9,569 bases of DNA, taken from assembly GCA_964195005.1 (NCBI GenBank), contig CAXMOO010000157.1, positions 1-9,569 of the forward strand. Reading direction: 5' to 3'. Shown one piece after another: positions 4,632-9,569 of this stretch. This DNA is from JAUXLW01 sp964195005 (lineage in GTDB: Bacteria; Actinomycetota; Acidimicrobiia; Spongiisociales; SHLN01). Under the pieces are notes generated by a model. The model did no database searches. It saw only the letters and a list, made by a program, of their open reading frames with translations, and was not told the DNA's origin. Position numbers and translations under genes: made by a program. Within the stretch, counting starts at the first letter, position 1. Each line of letters begins with the position of its first letter.

Positions 4632-6460
4632 AACGCTACGTTCCCATTCTCTCCTGGATCACGGAATATCAGCCGCGCTGGTTCGCCGCCGATCTCATCG
4701 CCGGCCTCACCATCATGGCCCTGCTCGTCCCCGAGGGTATGGCCTATGCCGAGCTGGCCGGAGTGGGGCCCGAAGCTGCGTTCTACGCCGCCCCCATTGG
4801 CCTGCTGCTCTACGCCGCGTTTGGCACATCGCGACAGCTAGTGGTCGCCGTGTCGTCGGCCGTCGCGGTGATGTCAGCCTCAATCATCGGCCAGCTCGGG
4901 CCGGCCGGCCCCGAGGAGTTCGCTGCCCTGACGGCGCTATTGGCCATCCTCGCCGGCACGGCGGGTATTCTGGCGGGCGTCTTCCGTTTGGGCCGCATCG
5001 CCCGATTCTTCTCGGGCTCGGTGCTCGCCGGTTTCGTCTCCGGCGTGGCCCTGTTCATCATGATCAAGCAGCTCCCCAAGTTGTTCGGCCTGGAATCGGG
5101 CGAGGGGAACTCATGGGAGCGCCTTTTTGATCTGATCCGCGACCTGGGTGATACTCACGGCCGGACGCTGGTGATGGGGGCAACCACGGTCGCCCTCATG
5201 CTGGTACTGGAGCGGTGGTTTCATCGTGTTCCGGCCGCACTGGTGGCGCTCGTATACGGCATCACGGTGGTGACCATCTTCGATCTCGAAATGCACGGAG
5301 TCCACGTGGTGGGCGACATACCTGCCGGCCTGGCGGCGCCCCAGCTACCCGACGTAGCATGGGCGGACGTAGCCTCGCTCATACCAGGAGCCCTCGCCAT
5401 CACGCTTGTCATGTTTGCCGAGGCCATCGGCCCAGCCAGAAGTCTCGCCGCTAAACACGGCTACCGGATCGACGAGGACCAGGAGCTCATTGGCATGGGC
5501 ACCGCCAACCTCGGAGCCGGCGCTTTTCAAGGATTCTCCATCGGGGCCAGCCTCTCCAAGTCGGCAGCCGCCGATGCCGCCGGGGGTCGGAGCCAGGTGG
5601 CAGGCGTTATCGCTGCGGCAGCCACGGTGCTGGTCGCGCTGTTTCTTACTCCTCTCTTCGAGAACCTTCCCGAGGCGGCGCTGGGAGCCATCGTGATCGT
5701 GGCCGTCTCGGGCATGTTCAAGTTAGGAGAATTACAGCGCCTTCACAGACTCCGTCGAACCGACTTCTGGCTGGCGATGATCGCACTTATCGGCGTTCTC
5801 ACCTTCGAAGAGATCCTCTTTGGCCTGCTCATCGCCGTCTTCGCCTCACTGCTTGCGCTCATCCTGAGAACCCGGCAACCCAGGATCAGCGAATTGGGAA
5901 GACTGCCGGGAACGTTGGAGTTTCGGAGTCTGATCAGTCATCCAGAAGGGGTTCACCCCTCGGGATTGATGATCCTGCGGCCCGATGAAGGTATCTTCTT
6001 CGCGAACGCCGCCTCGCTGCGCGAGGCCATTCGGGATCGGGTGGAATCGGCAGAGGAGCCAATCACCGCGCTGTTGCTCGACCTCGAGCTCACGAACGAT
6101 CTCGACGTGCCGGGTGCAGAGATGCTCGAGGAGCTCGCTGCCGAGCTCTCCGGAATAGAAGTCGAGTTGATGCTTGCCAGCGTCTATCAGCCGGTTCGCG
6201 ATCTGCTGGCGGCGAGCGGTGCGCTGGAGGCCATGGGCGACGACAAGGTCTACCCCAATGTGCCGACGGCCGTGCTGGCGTTCGACGAGCGGGCCCCGGA
6301 CGAACTGCTGGCGGAGGATCTGGGCGCCGTCGTGGCTCGGATCGGTGATCTAACGCGGGTTGCAAAACGCCACGGCTCGGAAATGACCGACGAGCAACGA
6401 GCGGCGCTGGCTGAGGCCGCCACCGAGCTCGACAACCTGGAACCAGGGGATCTCTCATGA
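4628..6460 (+). CDS. SulP-family inorganic anion transporter with C-terminal STAS domain
   Basis: A 610-residue transporter of the SulP/SLC26 family, which moves sulfate, bicarbonate or other inorganic anions across the cytoplasmic membrane. The N-terminal signature is intact (DLIAGLTIMALLVPEGMAYA, 22-41). Hydrophobic segments run to about residue 413 and include the conserved FQGFSIGASLSKSAA stretch (300-314) and AGGRSQ (318-323). A STAS domain occupies about 435-555 (LLLDLELTN, then DLDVPGAEMLEEL). At the position before its conserved Gly, where STAS anti-sigma antagonists carry a phosphorylated Ser/Thr, there is Pro495. An acidic tail of about 50 residues follows. The start at 4628 overlaps the leader ORF stop, and an in-frame TGA at 4565-4567 limits upstream extension. 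The 3' end overlaps the YvlD ATG by 4 nt. Which anion is carried cannot be read from sequence; sulfate is suggested only by the sulfatase nearby. Confidence 0.93.
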   Translation: MKRYVPILSWITEYQPRWFAADLIAGLTIMALLVPEGMAYAELAGVGPEAAFYAAPIGLLLYAAFGTSRQLVVAVSSAVAVMSASIIGQLGPAGPEEFAALTALLAILAGTAGILAGVFRLGRIARFFSGSVLAGFVSGVALFIMIKQLPKLFGLESGEGNSWERLFDLIRDLGDTHGRTLVMGATTVALMLVLERWFHRVPAALVALVYGITVVTIFDLEMHGVHVVGDIPAGLAAPQLPDVAWADVASLIPGALAITLVMFAEAIGPARSLAAKHGYRIDEDQELIGMGTANLGAGAFQGFSIGASLSKSAAADAAGGRSQVAGVIAAAATVLVALFLTPLFENLPEAALGAIVIVAVSGMFKLGELQRLHRLRRTDFWLAMIALIGVLTFEEILFGLLIAVFASLLALILRTRQPRISELGRLPGTLEFRSLISHPEGVHPSGLMILRPDEGIFFANAASLREAIRDRVESAEEPITALLLDLELTNDLDVPGAEMLEELAAELSGIEVELMLASVYQPVRDLLAASGALEAMGDDKVYPNVPTAVLAFDERAPDELLAEDLGAVVARIGDLTRVAKRHGSEMTDEQRAALAEAATELDNLEPGDLS

Positions 6461-6819
6461 GACTGTTAATCAAATTGGCCGTCAACGGGTTCGCCGTCTG
6501 GGTTGCGACGGCCGTGCTACCTGGCATGACGATCGATGGCGGAATCGATACCTTCGCAGTGGTCGCAGTCGTCTTTGCGGTCGTCAACACCTTCATCAGG
6601 CCGATCGCCAAGCTGCTCACCCTCCCGGTGCGGCTGGCGACCCTGGGCCTCTTCACACTGGTGGTGAACGGCTTCATGGTCATTATCACGACCTGGGTTG
6701 TGGAGGCGTTCGTGATCGAGGGCGGCCTGGTCGAACGCCTGCTCACTGCCACGGGAGCTGCCGTCATCATCAGCCTGGTGAGCGGCGTGCTGAACTGGCT
6801 CGTTCCGGGCGGCGACTAG
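6457..6819 (+). CDS. YvlD/PF04020 four-helix membrane protein ('phage holin 4-like')
   Basis: A 120-residue protein of the PF04020 family, often labelled mycobacterial phage holin or YvlD. Helices lie at about 2-22, 31-50, 57-80 and 95-116. The signature NTFIRPIAKLLTLPVRLATL (44-63) followed by GLFTLVVNG (64-72) is fully conserved. Despite the name, members are ordinary chromosomal proteins, and nothing phage-like is present here; the Bacillus relative YvlD lies in an envelope-stress operon. The ATG overlaps the SulP stop (ATGA, 6457-6460), and AGGGGA (6445-6450) lies six nt upstream, so translation is coupled but also has its own site. Placement between two transporters suggests an accessory role in the membrane, which is inference. 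Confidence 0.88.
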   Translation: MRLLIKLAVNGFAVWVATAVLPGMTIDGGIDTFAVVAVVFAVVNTFIRPIAKLLTLPVRLATLGLFTLVVNGFMVIITTWVVEAFVIEGGLVERLLTATGAAVIISLVSGVLNWLVPGGD

Positions 6820-6840
6820 TGCTCTGTCGCACAAGACGCC

Positions 6841-7926
6841 ATGACTGAGACACCGGGCCTGCTCAATAGCGCGGCAGACAAATCGTGGCGGATTCTGGTC
6901 GTGCTTGCCCTGGCCGCCGTAGTCACACTCGTTGGCATCACTCTGGCCGCAGTGATCGTGCCGGCCCTCCTTGCCGTCGTCGTTGTTCCGGTCGGCCGAC
7001 CCCTTTTCAAGTGGCTCGAAGAGAGAATGCCTGGGTCCGCGGCAGCCGCGCTGGTGCTCTTACTGGCCCTGGCTATTTTGGTTGCGGCCTTCTGGCTCAT
7101 AACGGCATCGATCGCCGCGAACTGGGACGCGATGAGGCGCGGCATCACCGATGCGACGGTGGTGATTGCGGGCTGGGTGGATGATCGGGTTAGTGGATTG
7201 ACCGACGCCCAGGTCGCCGACATCAGAAATAGCCTCGGAGGCCTCGCCAGGTCCGTCACGGATGTCCTGGTCGGTGGCGTGACCAAGGGTGTAGCCGCGC
7301 TGGGCGCGTTCTTCGTTGGGCTGCTCATCTTCCTCATGACGCTCTATTTCGGGCTGCGTGACTGGGATAAGTTCCGTGCCTGGGTCGTCGCATCCGTGAG
7401 CACCGACCTCCAAGCGAAGACCGATGCCTTCCTTGATCGGTACTCGACGGTCCTGTGGAACTATTGGAAAGGGCAGGCCCTCATCGGCCTTTTCGACGCC
7501 ATCGCGATGGGATTCGGCTTGTGGCTGATCGGAGTACCGCTGGTGGTACCGATCGCCGTTCTCACGTTCGTCGTCTCGTTCATCCCCTACGTCGGCGCCA
7601 TCATCGCCGGCGCAGTTGCAGTGTTCGTAGCGCTCGGCACCGGCGGTGGTGGAGACGGGGGGCTCACGCTGCTGCTGTCGTTGTTCGTGTTCAACACCGG
7701 AGAAAACCTGATGCGACCCTGGCTTGTCGGCGAAAGAATCCAGATGCCCACGTTCGTTGTATTCATCTCGAGCACGGTCGGAGTGCTGGTGGCCGGAGCT
7801 TTCGGCGCAATCCTCGCCATACCGCTGGTTGCTTTGGCCGGGGAGTTTCGGCGCGTGTTCCTCATTGACGATGCCGCGGCTGAACCCGGCCACCGGCCTT
7901 CTGGGGAAGAAGGCACCACCGATTAA
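6841..7926 (+). CDS. AI-2E family transporter (TqsA/YdiK-like, PF01594)
   Basis: A 361-residue multi-helix membrane protein of the AI-2E family. Members include an autoinducer-2 exporter (TqsA) and some Na+/H+ antiporters, so the substrate cannot be assigned. Hydrophobic segments lie at about 18-50, 67-92, 150-171, 211-231, 235-264, 275-287 and 303-334. Family hallmarks are YWKGQALIGLFDA (208-220), GVPLVVPIAVLTFVVSFIPY (231-250) followed by VGA, ENLMRPWLVG (288-297) and FGAILAIPL (321-329). The soluble loop at 95-148 is also typical. Length is normal. The start at 6841 has no clear ribosome binding site. It is 21 nt after, and in the same frame as, the YvlD stop TAG, so expression may depend on reinitiation from the upstream gene. 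It is probably the last gene of the operon; inverted repeats follow directly. Confidence 0.9.
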   Translation: MTETPGLLNSAADKSWRILVVLALAAVVTLVGITLAAVIVPALLAVVVVPVGRPLFKWLEERMPGSAAAALVLLLALAILVAAFWLITASIAANWDAMRRGITDATVVIAGWVDDRVSGLTDAQVADIRNSLGGLARSVTDVLVGGVTKGVAALGAFFVGLLIFLMTLYFGLRDWDKFRAWVVASVSTDLQAKTDAFLDRYSTVLWNYWKGQALIGLFDAIAMGFGLWLIGVPLVVPIAVLTFVVSFIPYVGAIIAGAVAVFVALGTGGGGDGGLTLLLSLFVFNTGENLMRPWLVGERIQMPTFVVFISSTVGVLVAGAFGAILAIPLVALAGEFRRVFLIDDAAAEPGHRPSGEEGTTD

Positions 7927-7941
7927 CCGGGTCGGACCCGG
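7927..7941. terminator. Short perfect palindrome after the AI-2E stop
   Basis: CCGGGTC (7927-7933) and GACCCGG (7935-7941) flank a single G, starting one base after the TAA. It folds as a 6-bp GC stem with a 3-nt loop. There is no T tract. It is probably part of the transcription end between the convergent genes. Confidence 0.4.
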
Positions 7942-7949
7942 CGCGTTCT

Positions 7950-7976
7950 ACCCAGCAAACCCCCATCCTGCTGGGT
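7950..7976. terminator. Bidirectional hairpin between convergent genes
   Basis: ACCCAGCA (7950-7957) and TGCTGGGT (7969-7976) give an 8-bp perfect stem with an 11-nt loop, between the AI-2E stop (7926) and the minus-strand stop (8008). The symmetric arms can act on both strands. T tracts are poor either way, so factor help may be needed. With the palindrome at 7927-7941 it forms a double-hairpin end. Confidence 0.5.
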
Positions 7977-8007
7977 TGCCGGCTTAGTGCCCTGCCACTG
8001 TGAGTGC

Positions 8008-8700
8008 TCAAGCGTCGTCGTTCCGTGGTCGGGACAGAAGGATGGTGACACTGACGACCAGGACCCAAACCGGGAATCCGACACCGGTGGGCTGCGTAAT
8101 GAGCGGCACAATCAAGAGGATCACTCCGACTACGTACCCGAAGAGGGCAAGCCACCTCGGGAGCACAGCCGAGCGCAGAATGATCGTCGATGTCGTGAAC
8201 ACAAACACCGCTTGAATGCGAGGTGCTACGACCAGGACCAGTGCCGCCGCGAACCCCCACGCGAGAGTGGCGGTAGCCCCGTCGACGGCTCCTGTCTCGA
8301 GGATCGTGAGTGCGACGGCGGGGGCAGCCAGGATGGCGGCGGAGACCAGCCAGATCACCACGTACACGATGGCGGATCCGAAGAACACCGTGCCTAAGAA
8401 CCGGTCTTCCAGGTCACCCAAGCGACGCCGGATCACCGCCACGAACCATAGGAAGGCGATCGCAGAGACAGCCGCCAGATTGAGGCCGAGAACCAGCACA
8501 GCTTTGTGATCGGTCTCATCAAACCAGGCGGTGACATCCTCGTCGGAGAGGGTGAGCTCCGGGAATCGGGTGATGAGGATCAAGGCGATAACGGTGAGCA
8601 CTGCGTAAACGACGCCGGCGACGGCAGCGGATTCCACCGACCGCCTGCGCTTCCGGCCCTTCTTGAGCCTCGCTGCCCGCCTCTCGTCAATGGTGCTCAT
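8008..8700 (-). CDS. Six-helix membrane protein of unknown function
   Basis: A 230-residue protein with a strongly basic cytoplasmic-type N-terminus (DERRAARLKKGRKRRRS, 5-21). Hydrophobic segments follow at about 26-45, 67-90, 101-124, 142-170, 182-202 and 207-223. An acidic loop (LSDEDVTAWFDETDHK, 51-66) lies between helices 1 and 2, on the predicted outer face. FLGTVFFGSAIVYVVIW and LPRWLALFGYV resemble stretches in uncharacterised actinobacterial membrane proteins. I do not recognise a named family, and no catalytic or binding motif is evident. The ATG at 8700 is preceded by GGGGA with no spacing, too close for a normal ribosome binding site, and by a -10-like hexamer, suggesting leaderless translation. 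It is convergent with AI-2E and divergent from the gene at 8908. Confidence 0.8.
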   Translation of the reverse strand: MSTIDERRAARLKKGRKRRRSVESAAVAGVVYAVLTVIALILITRFPELTLSDEDVTAWFDETDHKAVLVLGLNLAAVSAIAFLWFVAVIRRRLGDLEDRFLGTVFFGSAIVYVVIWLVSAAILAAPAVALTILETGAVDGATATLAWGFAAALVLVVAPRIQAVFVFTTSTIILRSAVLPRWLALFGYVVGVILLIVPLITQPTGVGFPVWVLVVSVTILLSRPRNDDA

Positions 8701-8706
8701 TCCCCG

Positions 8707-8712
8707 ACTCTA
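8707..8712 (-). promoter_or_regulatory. Candidate -10 for a leaderless transcript of the 8008-8700 gene
   Basis: Read on the minus strand, TAGAGT (fits TANNNT) ends six bases before the ATG at 8700. Transcription would then start at or within a base of the A of the start codon. Together with the lack of a spaced ribosome binding site, this is the usual layout of leaderless actinobacterial genes. No good -35 is present at 17-18 nt. Confidence 0.4.
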
Positions 8713-8801
8713 GGCACAACCCTCAGCGGCCCGACGCAGGACCTGTCCCGTGCGGGCAGCCAGATCCTCCGACTTCGTACCAGTGGTCGCGGTGCCGCCA
8801 G

Positions 8802-8830
8802 TTGGCGATGCCGCTCAGACGCCATAGTCT
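8802..8830 (+). promoter_or_regulatory. Candidate promoter for the gene at 8908
   Basis: TTGGCG (8802-8807; four of six -35 bases) and TAGTCT (8825-8830; fits TANNNT) are separated by 17 nt. A small palindrome, CTCTT-G-AAGAG (8829-8839), overlaps the expected start of transcription and may be an operator. The leader would be about 70 nt. Confidence 0.3.
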
Positions 8831-8907
8831 CTTGAAGAGGTGGAAAGGCCCATTGCTCAGCGTGGCTGGCGCGCGGTCGGTGGCAGAAATCGAGAAAGGC
8901 GGAGATC

Positions 8908-9569
8908 ATGACCATGGAACGGGACGCCGAGGGCGAATTGGCTCGCTTGCGGGCCGAGAACGAGAACCTTCGAGCTTCGCTGGATGAAGAGACGCCCTCG
9001 TCGGGCCGCCTCCGAGGCGTAATCGTGTGGGTGCTGATTGTCGTAGGCTGCCTCTCGGCGGCTTCTGCGGCGGTGGGGCTCTGGGCTCGCACCACCGCGC
9101 TCGATACCGGGAGCTTCGTCGACACCGTGGCACCGCTACCCCAGGACCCGGAGGTGTCTGCCGCGCTCGCACAGAGGATCGTGGACCAGCTCTTTGATGA
9201 AGCCGACGTCGAACAGCGTCTAACGGATCGGCTGCCGAGCCAAATTAGCTTCCTGGCTGCACCGGTGGGGAGCGCTGTTCACGACCTCTCGGTCGACCTC
9301 GCAGAGGGCATCATCTCCAGCGACGCATTCCAGTCCACCTGGGAATCCCTCATCCGTCTCGCGCACACGCAGGCCGTAGCAGTTCTCACCGGCCGTGACG
9401 CCATCGTTGTTACTCAGGAGGGTGCGGTCGCGTTGGATCTGACCGAGGCTGTTTCGGCGGTGCGCGCCGGCCTCGAAGAGGCCGGTCTGGGTGACCTGCT
9501 ACCCCCACCGCGCGAGGAAGGGGCCGTGGTGGTGCTCTTCAACGATACGCAACTGGGGGTTCTGCAGCT
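8908..9569 (+). CDS. Actinobacterial membrane protein with N-terminal coiled coil, 3' end beyond window
   Basis: An open frame of 220 codons from ATG 8908 to the window edge with no stop. Residues 9-27 (ELARLRAENENLRASL) show leucine-spaced heptads of a short coiled coil. A hydrophobic helix follows at about 37-59, then ARTTALDTGSFVDTVAPL (60-77) and a mostly polar helical region rich in Asp, Glu, Ala and Leu. 'W.R...LDT..FV.TVAPL..DP.V...' is the hallmark of a widespread, unnamed actinobacterial membrane protein family of several hundred residues, usually with a second hydrophobic part near the C-terminus, outside this window. Starts at 8908 and 8914 are both possible: AAAGG (8895-8899) suits the first and GGAG (8901-8904) the second. 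No function is known to me. Confidence 0.8.
   Translation, partial: MTMERDAEGELARLRAENENLRASLDEETPSSGRLRGVIVWVLIVVGCLSAASAAVGLWARTTALDTGSFVDTVAPLPQDPEVSAALAQRIVDQLFDEADVEQRLTDRLPSQISFLAAPVGSAVHDLSVDLAEGIISSDAFQSTWESLIRLAHTQAVAVLTGRDAIVVTQEGAVALDLTEAVSAVRAGLEEAGLGDLLPPPREEGAVVVLFNDTQLGVLQ

Noticed and set aside
6457..6819. Possible prophage holin
   Set aside because: PF04020 proteins are called holin-like, but there is no endolysin, tail, integrase or attachment site nearby, and the gene is coupled to SulP.
7060..7893. Minus-strand open frame (277 codons) opposite AI-2E
   Set aside because: It is antisense to a well-conserved transporter. The product is charged and domainless.

Overview
The window is a high-GC, actinobacterial-type chromosomal segment. 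The sulfatase is of the long AtsA/AtsD type described in mycobacteria. It sits beside a GAP/sulfolipid-addressing-type membrane protein, an Arg-rich SHOCT protein and a membrane protein of the actinobacterial 'LDT..FV.TVAPL' type. The genus cannot be fixed from sequence alone. No IS element, CRISPR array, tRNA, rRNA or integrase is visible.

Layout. (1) At 3-2312 is an arylsulfatase whose N-terminus lies outside the window; all catalytic motifs are present. (2) At 2499-3164 is a six-helix GAP-family membrane protein. (3) At 3165-3451 is a regulatory stretch with a tandem TTGACAGC repeat, a stem-loop and a perfect 14-bp palindrome. It leads to a small SHOCT-domain protein (3452-3718) that ends in a strong hairpin terminator. 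(4) At 3760-4203 is a gene-poor stretch. It holds a startless 42-codon fragment resembling the C-terminus of an HdeD/DUF308 membrane protein, and a 30-aa small ORF with a good ribosome binding site. (5) At 4204-4398, minus strand, is a 64-aa two-helix membrane protein, best started at a TTG behind a GGAGGAG site. (6) At 4472-7926 is a forward operon: promoter candidate, 27-aa leader ORF containing Pro-Pro-Pro-Trp, SulP anion transporter, YvlD/PF04020 protein and AI-2E-family transporter. The first two junctions are ATGA overlaps and the third is a 21-nt gap. (7) Inverted repeats at 7927-7976 separate this operon from a convergent six-helix membrane protein of unknown function (8008-8700, minus). 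(8) After a divergent intergenic region, a coiled-coil plus single-helix membrane protein (8908 onward) runs off the right edge.

How the genes may work together. Almost everything except the sulfatase and the SHOCT protein is membrane-embedded. The sulfatase releases inorganic sulfate from organic sulfate esters, and SulP proteins carry sulfate or other inorganic anions. A sulfur-scavenging link is therefore possible, but it is inferred from proximity only. SHOCT, HdeD-like, YvlD and AI-2E proteins suggest an envelope-stress neighbourhood. The best candidates for new biology are the coupled PPP leader peptide before SulP, the palindromic operators before the SHOCT gene and the SulP operon, and the overlooked small proteins.
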